From: Sphingobacterium puteale
Lineage (GTDB): Bacteria; Bacteroidota; Bacteroidia; Sphingobacteriales; Sphingobacteriaceae
Assembly: GCF_003627955.1 (NCBI RefSeq)
Contig: NZ_RBWS01000026.1
Span: 1 to 64,000, forward strand
Reading direction: 5' to 3'
Length of the DNA: 64,000 nucleotides
This document shows positions 1-8,658 of the stretch, one piece after another. Each line of letters starts with the position of its first letter. The stretch's first letter is position 1. Under the pieces are notes generated by a model, which had not been told where the DNA came from, searched no databases, and saw only the letters and a list, made by a program, of their open reading frames with translations. The translations under genes were made by a program, and so were the position numbers.

Positions 1-46
1 ATTTTGGCCGCTAACCTTATTATTCGGGGGAATACACGAAGATAAT

Positions 47-86
47 AAAACCCCAACTATTTATTTATCAAATAGTTGGGGTTTTT
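47..86. terminator. Rho-independent terminator, bidirectional
   Basis: A perfect 16-bp inverted repeat (arms 47-62 and 70-85, 7-base loop) with A-rich and T-rich ends on both sides. It can end transcription arriving from the left edge and from the minus-strand YceI-like gene. Confidence 0.85.
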
Positions 87-104
87 CTGAATATCCCGCT
101 TTAG

Positions 105-147
105 ACAAACAATGATGTCGCAGTTTTTTTGCTACATCATTGTTTGT
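105..147. terminator. Second hairpin downstream of the YceI-like gene
   Basis: Perfect 14-bp inverted repeat (105-118 with 134-147) around a 15-base loop rich in T on the plus strand. It lies just past the stop codon of the minus-strand gene. There is no T run after the stem, so it may be an mRNA-stabilising hairpin; the stronger terminator at 47-86 follows. Confidence 0.45.
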
Positions 148-155
148 TATCATAG

Positions 156-722
156 CTATTTTGCGGCTTTGATCTGAATGTCCAATGTAAATTCGTCCTC
201 AATCGCCCGATTCCCGAGGTCAGAGAAAAAGCTGGCCGAACGATATTGGATATCAAAATCCAATCGATTTACCTTTACACCTAATGCTTCGGCCGAAAGT
301 CCGTCAGTGGTGCTGGTTACCTTTGCGGGAAAAGATATCGTTTTCGTTTTGTTTTTAATGGTAAGATTCCCTGTGATTACTGGAGTAGCCTTGCTGTTAT
401 CCACTTTGCTGATAATGAATTTTGCTGTTGGATACTTCGGTACATCAAAGAAATCTTCATTTTTAAGATGGCCAGTTAGTTTTGGCGCATCAGTACATGC
501 CATCGAATTCATATCAATGGTAAATCCACCACCGGTAATTTTACCTTTATCTGTTTGGATCGTTCCGTCTTTCAAGGCAATGGTACCAACATGACCACCG
601 ACGACTTTCTTCGCATCCCATTTGATTATTGATGATTGTGTACTGACTTTATAGGTTGTTTTTTGCGCAAAAGCAAAGGAAGTACTGCAAATAATAGCAA
701 TGAATAATAAGGTTCTTTTCAT
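156..722 (-). CDS. YceI family periplasmic protein
   Basis: A 188-residue secreted protein. Residues 1-19 form a clear signal peptide ending in AFA before Gln20. The mature part has the YceI lipocalin-like pattern: a start of the type YKVSTQSSIIKWDAKKV, then GGFTIDMNSM, a GHLKNEDFFDVPKYPTAKF block and the NRLDFDIQYR stretch near the end. Family members bind polyisoprenoid or other hydrophobic ligands in the periplasm; the ligand here cannot be read from sequence. Single-gene unit with its own promoter and two hairpins downstream. Length is normal for the family. Confidence 0.9.
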   Translation of the reverse strand: MKRTLLFIAIICSTSFAFAQKTTYKVSTQSSIIKWDAKKVVGGHVGTIALKDGTIQTDKGKITGGGFTIDMNSMACTDAPKLTGHLKNEDFFDVPKYPTAKFIISKVDNSKATPVITGNLTIKNKTKTISFPAKVTSTTDGLSAEALGVKVNRLDFDIQYRSASFFSDLGNRAIEDEFTLDIQIKAAK

Positions 723-742
723 AGAGATGATTTGTTTAAAAT

Positions 743-771
743 CAAATATACAAGAAAGTAGGCATATTCAA
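743..771 (-). promoter_or_regulatory. Bacteroidota-type promoter of the YceI-like gene
   Basis: On the minus strand a TTTG element (769-771) is followed after 18 bases by TATATTTG (743-750), which fits the phylum's TTG/TAnnTTTG consensus. The predicted transcript would start about 15 bases before the ATG at 722. Confidence 0.7.
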
Positions 772-941
772 ATGAGTAAGGTAATGATTATATAAATGAT
801 AGTTTTAAATCAATGATTGTAACCATTCCTGAAAAAAGAGGGTAGATTTTTATGACATGATTTATTCTGTAAAATTAGGAAATATTAGCTCCTAACCCGT
901 ATAAAGTTGGCTAAGAGGGGAGCTTATCCATTGTAGGAATA

Positions 942-1511
942 TTATCTTTTAAGCGATCCAATATATTTATTGCTATTGATGAATATGCCAGTCGGGGTTG
1001 CCTTTGAGTCGAGGAAGGCAAGTTCCTGGGCGTACACCTTATCTGAGAGTAGGCGCTTGCCATGTCCCAGCAAAACGGGGTAGGCAATGAGTACCACTTC
1101 GTCGACGAGACCCTGCTCAAGTAATAGCGAGGTCAGTGTAGAGCTACCTACAACAATCAGATCGGGACCATCCATTGACTTGAGGGCATGAATCGCGGCG
1201 AGAATGTCTTCTTCCAAATTTTTTACTGGCCCCCAGGTTAGACTGTCGGGACGGTGTGTTGCGACATATTTTGTTGCAGCATTTATGGCATTGGCCATAG
1301 GGAAATCTCCCGCATTGGGCCAGAAGCCACTAAAGATATCATAAGTCTGACGACCTAAAAGAAGGTCGAAGTCTGAGCCATATGCCTGAAAGAGCATTTC
1401 CGCTCCTGCGGGACTTCTATAGGCAGTTGTCCATGCGCCATAGGCGTAATCTCCATCGTGTTCGATGATGCCATCAAGGGAGATGTGTTCGAAAATTCGG
1501 ATCTTTCTCAT
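942..1511 (-). CDS. Dihydrofolate reductase family protein (RibD C-terminal-like)
   Basis: A 189-residue cytoplasmic protein with the DHFR/RibD-C fold signature: an N-terminal strand ending in SLDGIIE, LLLGRQTYDIFSGFWP around residues 51-66, a central loop naming the substrate edge, and the NADPH-binding stretch IVVGSSTLTSLLLEQG near 120-135. Members are NADPH-dependent reductases of unknown physiological substrate, distinct from the folate enzyme FolA, so no symbol is given. It is transcribed alone, away from the Arr remnant. A TAAATTTG box lies about 26 bases upstream of its ATG. Confidence 0.88.
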   Translation of the reverse strand: MRKIRIFEHISLDGIIEHDGDYAYGAWTTAYRSPAGAEMLFQAYGSDFDLLLGRQTYDIFSGFWPNAGDFPMANAINAATKYVATHRPDSLTWGPVKNLEEDILAAIHALKSMDGPDLIVVGSSTLTSLLLEQGLVDEVVLIAYPVLLGHGKRLLSDKVYAQELAFLDSKATPTGIFINSNKYIGSLKR

Positions 1512-1536
1512 TGTTTCAAGTGTTTGATTATCAATT

Positions 1537-1544
1537 CAAATTTA
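1537..1544 (-). promoter_or_regulatory. Putative -7 box TAAATTTG for the DHFR-like gene
   Basis: TAAATTTG on the minus strand matches the Bacteroidota -7 consensus TAnnTTTG and lies 26 bases before the start codon. No well-spaced TTG element was found upstream, so support is moderate. Confidence 0.42.
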
Positions 1545-1788
1545 GCGAAGTTTAGAAGCACGGATGAGGTGCAATTGCGACAATATAAGGGGGTAAAACC
1601 TTTAGGTCAATCTGTTGTTTTTAGGAATAATTACGAATTGTACGAAGGTCGATGCAATACGATTTACGAACAACATACGGAAATGTATAAAAATATGTAG
1701 AACTTTAATCCTGCAGATACCGGTGCATGTGGATTTTAAATCTCCCTGTGCCAACGGTACATTCGGCAATGTAAAAAAAGATACGCAT

Positions 1789-2531
1789 ATGGAATTTTCA
1801 CCTTTCAACAACGTTGTTAAACTTTGTATTCAGGGTATGAGCATGGAAGAGGCCAAGCATACTGAAGAAGCCCTTAACTTATTTATGCAAGCTTGGAACG
1901 AAGCCACAGACGATCACGAACACTTTCTTGCGGCTTATTATATCGCCAGGAATCAAGAGGCTATTTCCGACAGATTGACATGGTTGGAGGCCGCCTTGAG
2001 CCATGCATTAAAACTAAATGATGATACGGTTAAGAGTGCTTTGCCAAATCTTTATTTGAACCTGGCCAAATGCTATGAAGCGCTAGGGGATAGCGATAAG
2101 TCTCATCGATATGCTGATCTGGCTGCGGTCTTGGGTGAAAAACCATCAGATACCGGTCCTTTTTATCATGGTACAAAAGCTGAGTTACCAGTGGGTGCGT
2201 TATTAACAGCGGGAGGTAATTCCAACTATCAATCTGAACTTACCATGAATCATATTTATTTCACTGCATTAGTTAACGGAGCTGGACTCGCGGCGGCTTT
2301 GGCAAGGGGTGATGGTCGCGAACGTGTTTATATTATTGAACCAATGGGAAGCTATGAAAATGATCCAAATCTAACCGATAAAAAATTCCAGGTAACCCGA
2401 CGCGTTCCTATCGCTCCACAATGGCATTGAAAATCATCGGTGAAGTAAGCGACTGGGTCAGACCGATCCCCGAAGAACTTCAGCGGTTCCGTGAACGTCT
2501 GGCGAAGGGTAATGGAGAAATAATCAATTAA
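1789..2531 (+). pseudogene. arr: Rifampin ADP-ribosyltransferase (Arr) with N-terminal helical domain, frameshifted
   Basis: Arr transfers ADP-ribose from NAD to rifampin and inactivates it. From the ATG at 1789, residues 1-120 form a helical, TPR-like region. The Arr domain begins at GPFYHGTK (124-130, with the family His at 127) and continues through SNYQSELTMNHIYFTA, a YIIEP strand and DPNLTDKKF. After KKF the frame breaks at 2388-2390: the bases read ttcca where the family's KKFPG needs ttccca. One frame over, the expected ending continues (GNPTRSYRS, then IIGEVSDWVRP) to a TAA at 2529-2531. So a single C is missing from a short C run. Either this is a recent loss of function or a sequencing error; restoring the base gives about 247 residues. 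In the unshifted frame the protein stops at 2430 with a nonsense tail. An in-frame start at 1615 is possible, but the 58 extra residues look non-coding. Confidence 0.85.
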
Positions 2532-2839
2532 ATGCAAGAGGTATATTACCTGTCCAGTATTTAGAGAATGCTAGATTGGTGCTTCTAAAGAAAGCTCATG
2601 AAGATGATCAGGGGTTATGAGATTGATTTTGAAAGGGATTAAAATTTGAAAGGGATCAAATTGACTTTTCAGAGCGGTTGACCAAGAACATTTTGCGATT
2701 TTCATTGTTTGTTCAATGTCAATAATGTCTGAAAGATTCTTTTTTTCGGGCAAATCCCCATTAACTTCGCACAACGTGGTAAATGGATCTTATTTATTGA
2801 TAATTTGGATCCAATTGGTATTTTATAAAAAACAAAAGA
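2532..2839. other. Intergenic stretch, nothing convincing
   Basis: About 300 bases between the Arr remnant and the zinc alcohol dehydrogenase. A 67-codon minus-strand open frame exists here but has no recognisable family or promoter. A TAATTTGG-like sequence near 2800 may belong to the promoter of the gene at 2840. Confidence 0.3.
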
Positions 2840-3895
2840 ATGATTAAATCGAAAGGTTACGCGGCGAAGGATGGCAATTCCCCGCTTGAATATTGGGAAT
2901 TTGAAAGAAGAGAACTTGGTTCAAATGATGTGCTAATCGATATCTTGTATAGTGGTATTTGCCATTCAGATATTCATCAGGTGCATGATGAGTGGGGTGG
3001 GACACAATATCCAATTGTTCCGGGGCATGAGATCGTTGGCCGCATCAGTGCGGTAGGCAGTGCGGTGACCAAGTTTAAAAAAGGTGATCTAGCCGGTGTT
3101 GGTTGTATGGTGGCATCCTGTGGTGAGTGCGATAATTGTAAATCGGATCAGCAACAGTTTTGTTCGGAGAAGAAAACGGTGTGGACTTATAATAGCAGGG
3201 ATGTGATGCACGACCACTCTTGCACCTATGGTGGGTATAGCGATAATATTGTGGCTGATGCGGACTTCGTCTTGCATGTGCCGCAATCGCTTGATATCAA
3301 AAAGGTGGCTCCTTTACTTTGTGCGGGGATCACCACTTACTCGCCCTTGAAACGATGGAATATTAGCAAGGGGCATAAAGTTGGCGTGCTAGGGTTAGGT
3401 GGTTTAGGCCACATGGCAGTAAAGATCGCTGTCGCCATGGGAGCTGAAGTTACGATGATAAGCCATTCGCCCCGTAAAAAAGCAGATGCGGCGCTTTTGG
3501 GTGCCCAGAAGTTTTTAAATACACATGAGTCTTCGGAGTTGAAGGAGTTTTCAGCCTATTTTGATTTTATCATAGACACCGTATCGGCGCCTCATGATTA
3601 TAATCTCTATTTGGCATTGCTAAAAACCAAAGGTGTATACATCTGTGTTGGTATCCCAGCAGCGCCAATGGAAATTAACGGACGCTCGATTATGGGAGGA
3701 AATAAAATTTTGACGGCTTCAAGCATTGGTGGTATACAGGAAACACAGGATATGCTTGATTTTTGTGCTGAACATAATATCCTTCCAGAAACCGAATTGA
3801 TTGACATCGATTATGTGAATGAGGCTTACCAACGTGTATTGGACAGTGATGTAAAATACCGGTTTGTCATTGATATGGCTTCATTAAATAAATAG
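2840..3895 (+). CDS. Zinc-dependent NAD(P) alcohol dehydrogenase (cinnamyl-alcohol/YahK type)
   Basis: A 351-residue medium-chain dehydrogenase that interconverts primary alcohols and aldehydes in the cytoplasm. The catalytic zinc ligands are Cys41 (GICHSDIH), the GHE motif with His63, and Cys161. The structural zinc lobe has Cys94, Cys97, Cys100 and Cys108. The Rossmann motif GLGGLG is at 185-190, followed by the SPRKKADA segment typical of NADP(H)-preferring members. Length is normal for the cinnamyl alcohol dehydrogenase-like group. It appears to be a single-gene unit; the substrate cannot be assigned, though broad aldehyde reduction is usual in this group. Confidence 0.9.
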   Translation: MIKSKGYAAKDGNSPLEYWEFERRELGSNDVLIDILYSGICHSDIHQVHDEWGGTQYPIVPGHEIVGRISAVGSAVTKFKKGDLAGVGCMVASCGECDNCKSDQQQFCSEKKTVWTYNSRDVMHDHSCTYGGYSDNIVADADFVLHVPQSLDIKKVAPLLCAGITTYSPLKRWNISKGHKVGVLGLGGLGHMAVKIAVAMGAEVTMISHSPRKKADAALLGAQKFLNTHESSELKEFSAYFDFIIDTVSAPHDYNLYLALLKTKGVYICVGIPAAPMEINGRSIMGGNKILTASSIGGIQETQDMLDFCAEHNILPETELIDIDYVNEAYQRVLDSDVKYRFVIDMASLNK

Positions 3896-4180
3896 TGTCA
3901 ACAACATAAAAAAATAGGAATCGTCCACTATTGAAGTGAAGCTCAAAAGTTAGACGGATTAACAAAATTAAGTTTTTTGTACTAGAGCTAGGTATTCCAC
4001 CTGGCTCTTTCCATTTAACCTATCGATCGTTTTAGCAAAAAATGGTGCCCGATAAAAATGATAATTTGTTGGGCATTTTGTCAAGATTGATGATATATCT
4101 CCAAAAAAGGAAAAACAGCAGGTTTCGGATTTTTTACCTTGATTGATAGGCCTAATTTTGAGCTGTTGAAAATTATCGTC

Positions 4181-4894
4181 ATGGAAAATATAGTATCGAA
4201 ATTGCTGGTCAGGGATTGGACAGTCATCACCAGGGAATTGCATGATAAGGGCTTTGTGATTGTACCTGATCTATTAAATCAAGTCGAATGCGATGAGCTG
4301 GTTGCAGCTTACGGTGTTGACAATAGGTATCGAAAAACTATTGTAATGGAGCGTTATCGCTTTGGTTTGGGGGAATATAAATACTTTCAATATCCCTTGC
4401 CCGAGCTGATTACGACAATAAGGGAAAAAGTATACGCATTGATTGCACCAGTCGCCAATCAATGGATGGAGGAGCTTAATATGGACCGAAGATTTCCGGC
4501 TTCGCATGCTGCCATGCGAGAACTTTGTCAGCAGCATGGACAGGTGGAACCTACCGTCCTTATTTTAAAGTATAATACAGGCGGATTTAATACGTTACAC
4601 CAGGATCTATACGGTGAAATTTACTTTCCCATGCAAATCGTATTGCTGTTGGATCAGGTGGATCAGGATTATACCGGTGGTGAGTTTGTTATCACGGAAC
4701 AGATACCAAGGGCGCAGTCTAAGGTTAATGTCTTAAAACCCAAGCGCGGCGATATGATCATCTTTACGACTAATTTTCGCGCAGCGAAAGGCTCCAAAGG
4801 CTATTATCGGGTCCATATGAAGCATGGTGTTAGTCCATTGCACAAGGGTCACCGGCATAGCCTTGGGATTATATTCCATGATGGTCTTAGCTAG
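4181..4894 (+). CDS. 2OG-Fe(II) oxygenase, prolyl-hydroxylase-like (COG3826 type)
   Basis: From the ATG at 4181 this is a 237-residue non-haem iron dioxygenase. The iron triad is His140 and Asp142 in LHQDLYGE plus a distal His near 215 in MKHGVSP; an Arg near 225 in GHRHSLGIIFHD fits 2-oxoglutarate binding. The preceding RYRFGLGEYKYFQYPLP block and the QIPRAQSKV segment are characteristic of the family. The in-frame TTG at 4139 is a less likely start. The substrate is unknown. The next gene, 81 bases on, is an Ada-type domain, and the two are often neighbours in my recollection, which hints at a role in alkylation or nucleic-acid damage; that is inference. Confidence 0.85.
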   Translation: MENIVSKLLVRDWTVITRELHDKGFVIVPDLLNQVECDELVAAYGVDNRYRKTIVMERYRFGLGEYKYFQYPLPELITTIREKVYALIAPVANQWMEELNMDRRFPASHAAMRELCQQHGQVEPTVLILKYNTGGFNTLHQDLYGEIYFPMQIVLLLDQVDQDYTGGEFVITEQIPRAQSKVNVLKPKRGDMIIFTTNFRAAKGSKGYYRVHMKHGVSPLHKGHRHSLGIIFHDGLS

Positions 4895-4975
4895 GATAGG
4901 AGATTCTTGCAGGTAAAAAATAGCCCATTTAAATTATAGGTATGTATACAATAGAACAAAAATTAAAAACGAAAT

Positions 4976-5260
4976 ATGATCAGACATATGGATTTGGGAG
5001 GGACAGCGGCTGAAAGAACGAAGTCCTTAAGTTCCTGCATTCGAAAGGGGGAAATTACCTTGGGCGGATATAAAAAGGCTAAGATTTACGGTCGTCTAAA
5101 CTGTGCCACGGGTAAACGGATGAAAGTCGAACATCGTGTTTTCTTTCGGGATGAGGCTGATGCTGTCAGCCATGGATATAGACCATGTGGTCATTGTATG
5201 CGGGAAAAGTACAAGGAGTGGAAAACTAAAGCAGCAGGGGCTAGTGCATGCTTAAAATAA
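4976..5260 (+). CDS. Stand-alone Ada-type zinc-binding domain protein
   Basis: A 94-residue protein made almost entirely of the Ada N-terminal metal-binding domain: KIYGRLNCATGKRMK, HRVFFRDEADAVSHGYRP and CGHC (Cys71, Cys74). In E. coli Ada the zinc is held by Cys38, Cys42, Cys69 and Cys72, and Cys38 accepts the methyl group from phosphotriesters. Here Cys43 aligns with Cys42, but the Cys38 position is Gly39. The domain therefore keeps three cysteines and lacks the acceptor, so it is unlikely to be a methyltransferase. It has no AraC helix-turn-helix or AGT domain. The gene probably shares a transcript with the oxygenase upstream. Confidence 0.8.
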   Translation: MIRHMDLGGTAAERTKSLSSCIRKGEITLGGYKKAKIYGRLNCATGKRMKVEHRVFFRDEADAVSHGYRPCGHCMREKYKEWKTKAAGASACLK

Positions 5261-5317
5261 ACGCAGATCTCCGTCTGAAAATTTGCAATCACATTTTAGT
5301 TTGCCAGATGAAGATCG

Positions 5318-5782
5318 TTAAAGGAAAAGTGGAAGTCGTGTCGCGTTGACAATTTCTTTCATGACAAAATAGCTTTCCATATGTCTGATTCCTTTAATCG
5401 TTGCAAGCTTATTGAAGTTAAATTCATGATAATGGTCGACATCTCTGACCATAACCTTGAGCTGATAATCAAAAGCTCCTGTCACATGGAAGCATTCGAC
5501 CACTTCCGGAAATTTCTGTATTTCTTCCATAAATAGCAAAGCACTTTCGTTTGAATGCTTTTCCATACTGATCGATACAAGAACCATCAGGTTCAGGTCC
5601 AGTTTTCTTCGATCCAGCAAATATACCTTTTGTTTGAGCACAGCTGTAGCCGTCAACTTCTTAATCCGTTCGTATACAGGAGTCATGGATAAGTTGACTC
5701 GATCGGAAATTTCCTTGTTACTCATGTTGGCATCCTGTTGCAAAAGGTCCAAGATCATAAGATCTTTTTCATCTAATTTCAT
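5318..5782 (-). CDS. Lrp/AsnC family transcriptional regulator
   Basis: From the ATG at 5782 the protein has 154 residues: an N-terminal winged helix-turn-helix (LDEKDLMILDLLQQDANMSN, then VNLSMTPVYERIKKL) and a C-terminal RAM ligand-binding domain with the FHVTGAFDYQLKVMV core. Such regulators bind amino acids or related small molecules and form octamers. It is divergent from the permease/ligase operon at 5971, with 188 bases of AT-rich DNA between them, and is the obvious candidate regulator of that operon. A longer TTG start at 5809 is open but unnecessary. A glutamylated intermediate or a product amino acid is a plausible effector (inference). Confidence 0.92.
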   Translation of the reverse strand: MKLDEKDLMILDLLQQDANMSNKEISDRVNLSMTPVYERIKKLTATAVLKQKVYLLDRRKLDLNLMVLVSISMEKHSNESALLFMEEIQKFPEVVECFHVTGAFDYQLKVMVRDVDHYHEFNFNKLATIKGIRHMESYFVMKEIVNATRLPLFL

Positions 5783-5918
5783 TGTGTAGTAATTTAAATC
5801 TAAAAACAAAGAGGTATAAGCCTGTCGTTGGAATAGTAAATCTAAAAATAATAATATTTCAATATAATTTTACTAAAATAAGTTTAATTGCAGGTATTTA
5901 ACACTATAATTTAATTTA

Positions 5919-5940
5919 AAGTAGTAAATTCATATTACTT
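5919..5940. promoter_or_regulatory. Imperfect AT-rich palindrome in the lrp/permease intergenic region
   Basis: AAGTAGTA (5919-5926) faces TATTACTT (5933-5940) as an inverted repeat with one mismatch, 30 bases before the permease ATG. Its size and AT content suit an Lrp-type operator. This is inference from position and symmetry only. Confidence 0.35.
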
Positions 5941-5970
5941 AATATCAATTACCAACCTAGAAAAAGAAAT

Positions 5971-7293
5971 ATGAGTGATCCCCAATTAAAGAAAGTCCTT
6001 GGCCCCGTCATGTTGTGGGGATTGGGGGTAGGGTATGTAATTTCAGGAATGTATTTTGGATGGAACCTTGGTCTGGCAGAAGGAGGGACCTTAGGGTTAG
6101 CCATTGCTACTATATTCGTCATAATTATGTACCTCACCTTTACCTTCAGTTATACAGAAATGGCTTGTGCCATACCGAAAGCTGGAGGGGCTTTTGAATA
6201 TGCCAATAGGGGACTGGGAAAACAATTAGGGTTTGTTGCAGGGATTGCTCAAAATATAGAATTCGTTTTTGCACCGCCGGCCATTGCAGCGGCGATAGGT
6301 GCTTACCTTCATTTGCTTCATCCTGGGGTAGGCTATCTTACTTTTGCGATCGGAGCCTATCTGATTTTTACAGCAATGAATATTTTAGGTGTGAAACTCG
6401 CTGCTTCGTTTGAATTGGTTGTGACAGTCCTTGCGGTTATTGAATTATTGATATTCGCCGGTGTGACGCTGCCAGCATTTGAATTTTCTAATCTTCAACA
6501 AAATGCACTTCCCAATGGGTATTCAGGCATTTTTGCATCCATTCCATTTGCCATCTGGTTTTTTCTAGCCATTGAAGGGGTCGCCAATGTGGCTGAGGAA
6601 ACCATCAATCCACAGAAAAATGTATTGATCGGTTTTGGATCAGCTATCGTTACTTTGGTCGTGTTGTGTATCATTACATTTTTATCAGCGGTTGGTGTCG
6701 CTGGTTGGGAAGCCGTTGTCTATCCACCAGGAAGTACCGAGGCCTCGGATTCTCCTTTACCTCTTGCTATTGCCAACGTCATTGATAGCTCCCATATTCT
6801 ATACAAATTACTTATCGGGGTAGGGTTGTTGGGTCTTATTGCGTCGTTCCATGGTATTATTTTGGCCGGAGGGCGCGCCACTTTTGAATTCGGGCGGGTA
6901 GGATATGCACCGTCTATCTTAGGAAAAGTTCATTCACGCTTTAAAACACCAGCTAATGCGCTATTGGTCAATATGGCTGTTGGTATAGTCGCGCTACTGA
7001 CGGGGAAGACGGCTGGGATCATTACCATTGCCTGTTTTGGTGCAATCAGTCTCTATATTATTTCCATGTGGTCTTTTTTCGCCTTACGCAAGAAAGAACC
7101 TGCATTGGAGCGCCCATTTAAAGTTCCTTTGTATCCTTTATTTCCTATGCTTGCGCTGATCATCGCCCTGATCTGCCTGGTTGCTATGATTTACTACAAC
7201 CCATTGACAGCCTTACTATTCTTTGGGCTTGTCATCTTATCATATCTCTATTTCTTAATCTTCCTTGACAAGGATAAAACCATCAAATCATGA
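5971..7293 (+). CDS. Ethanolamine-type APC family permease
   Basis: A 440-residue inner-membrane transporter with about 12 hydrophobic segments. It has the marks of the ethanolamine permease branch of the amino acid/polyamine/organocation superfamily: GYVISGMYFGWNLGLAEGG in the first segment, PKAGGAFEYA, GIAQNIEFVFAPPAIAAAIG, and PFAIWFFLAIEGVANVAEE. First gene of a five-gene operon; its TGA overlaps the ATG of the ligase (ATGA at 7290-7293). The ethanolamine assignment rests on remembered family motifs and on the enzymes downstream. A related amino alcohol or short amine is the main alternative. Confidence 0.85.
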   Translation: MSDPQLKKVLGPVMLWGLGVGYVISGMYFGWNLGLAEGGTLGLAIATIFVIIMYLTFTFSYTEMACAIPKAGGAFEYANRGLGKQLGFVAGIAQNIEFVFAPPAIAAAIGAYLHLLHPGVGYLTFAIGAYLIFTAMNILGVKLAASFELVVTVLAVIELLIFAGVTLPAFEFSNLQQNALPNGYSGIFASIPFAIWFFLAIEGVANVAEETINPQKNVLIGFGSAIVTLVVLCIITFLSAVGVAGWEAVVYPPGSTEASDSPLPLAIANVIDSSHILYKLLIGVGLLGLIASFHGIILAGGRATFEFGRVGYAPSILGKVHSRFKTPANALLVNMAVGIVALLTGKTAGIITIACFGAISLYIISMWSFFALRKKEPALERPFKVPLYPLFPMLALIIALICLVAMIYYNPLTALLFFGLVILSYLYFLIFLDKDKTIKS

Positions 7294-8651
7294 TCGACAA
7301 AAAAGAAATTATTTCCAAATTAAAGGCAAGTACGAGTACGCACGTCAAAGTCGCCGTAGCAGATATTGATGGCGTATTGCGAGGCAAATTTATGCACCGT
7401 GATAAGTTTATCTCTTCATTGGACAATGAATTCGGTTTTTGTTCCGTCGTGTTTGGATGGGATGTCAATGACCAAGTTTATGACAATGTGGAAATTACAG
7501 GCTGGCATACCGGTTATGGAGATTTTCCTGCCCGTATAGATGGAAATACCTTCCGAAAGATACCCTGGCAGGAGGATGTCCCATTTTTTCTGGCTGACTT
7601 TGAATCGTCACATGCTACAGATCAAAATGTGTGCCCGAGGGCGCTGTTAAAAAATATCATAGCACAGTCTGAACAGGCTGGCTACAAACCCATTTTTGCA
7701 CAGGAATTTGAATGGTTCAATTTTATTAAAGGTGATATCAATGCATCGCAGAACAGCTTTAAAGAAATGACACCGATTACCTCAGGAATGTTCGGTTATT
7801 CCATCTTGCGGATGTCTGATAATTACGGGTTCTTTCGTGATCTTCTTGCGATGCTCGAACAGTTTGGTATTCCCTTGGAAGGTTTGCATACTGAGACTGG
7901 ACCTGGCGTAATGGAGGCGGCGATTCAATGCAGTAATGCGCTTGAAGCTGCAGATAGGGCTACACTCTTTAAGTCAGCAGTAAAGGAGATCGGTAAAAAA
8001 CATAGTATTGTCGCTAGCTTTATGGCCAAGCAGACGAAAGAACTACCGGGCTGTAGCGGTCACGTACATCAGAGCCTCTGGGACCTAAAAAAAGAAAAAA
8101 ATCTATTTTATGATGCCGACGATCAGTTAGGCATGAGTGAACTGATGAAGCAATTTCTTGCTGGACAACTGTATTGTCTGCGGGATATTCTACCCTTATT
8201 TGCACCAACTGTTAACAGCTATAAAAGACTCACGGAGGGCGCTTGGGCCCCTACGACTTTAACCTGGGGGATAGACAATAGGACTACGGCCCTGCGGGTC
8301 ATCGATGGTGGACCAAAGGCTACACGTATTGAACATCGGGTGGTTGGTTCGGATGTTAATCCATACCTCGCCATTGCGGCCTGCCTAGCGAGTGGACTTT
8401 ACGGTATCAAGCATAAACTATCCTTAGACAATCCGTATACTGTCGGTAATGGTTATAAAGATTTGCAACATGGCGTTTTGCCAAGAAATCTCTATGAAGC
8501 TACGAACCGGATGGCGCAGTCTGAAATAGCATCAGAATTGTTCGGTGAAAAGTTTGTTGACCACTTCTGTAAATCCAGGTTATGGGAATGGCGGCAGTTT
8601 TCAGAACAAGTAACAGATTGGGAAACAAAAAGATATTTTGAAATTATTTAA
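7290..8651 (+). CDS. Glutamine synthetase-like gamma-glutamyl amine ligase (PuuA/IpuC/GlnA4 type)
   Basis: A 453-residue cytoplasmic ligase of the GS superfamily. It has the IDGVLRGK start found in PuuA-like enzymes, the Glu-rich catalytic core around QEFEWFN and HTETGPGVMEAA, the SGHVHQSL motif, NSYKRL and TRIEHRVVGSDVNPYL. These relatives join glutamate to an amine rather than to ammonia, using ATP. Its position between an ethanolamine-type permease and two dehydrogenases suggests gamma-glutamylethanolamide as product, as described for Streptomyces GlnA4. The start overlaps the permease stop by 4 bases, indicating translational coupling. An assimilatory GS role is unlikely given this context. 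Confidence 0.88.
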   Translation: MIDKKEIISKLKASTSTHVKVAVADIDGVLRGKFMHRDKFISSLDNEFGFCSVVFGWDVNDQVYDNVEITGWHTGYGDFPARIDGNTFRKIPWQEDVPFFLADFESSHATDQNVCPRALLKNIIAQSEQAGYKPIFAQEFEWFNFIKGDINASQNSFKEMTPITSGMFGYSILRMSDNYGFFRDLLAMLEQFGIPLEGLHTETGPGVMEAAIQCSNALEAADRATLFKSAVKEIGKKHSIVASFMAKQTKELPGCSGHVHQSLWDLKKEKNLFYDADDQLGMSELMKQFLAGQLYCLRDILPLFAPTVNSYKRLTEGAWAPTTLTWGIDNRTTALRVIDGGPKATRIEHRVVGSDVNPYLAIAACLASGLYGIKHKLSLDNPYTVGNGYKDLQHGVLPRNLYEATNRMAQSEIASELFGEKFVDHFCKSRLWEWRQFSEQVTDWETKRYFEII

Positions 8652-8658
8652 CTGCAAG

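Noticed and set aside
2571..2774. 67-codon minus-strand open frame
   Set aside because: No family, no ribosome binding site or promoter, and it lies in a short gap after a pseudogene.
7290..8651. Reading this gene as the housekeeping glutamine synthetase
   Set aside because: The PuuA-like start motif and the operon with permease, dehydrogenases and C26 hydrolase argue for a gamma-glutamyl amine ligase.
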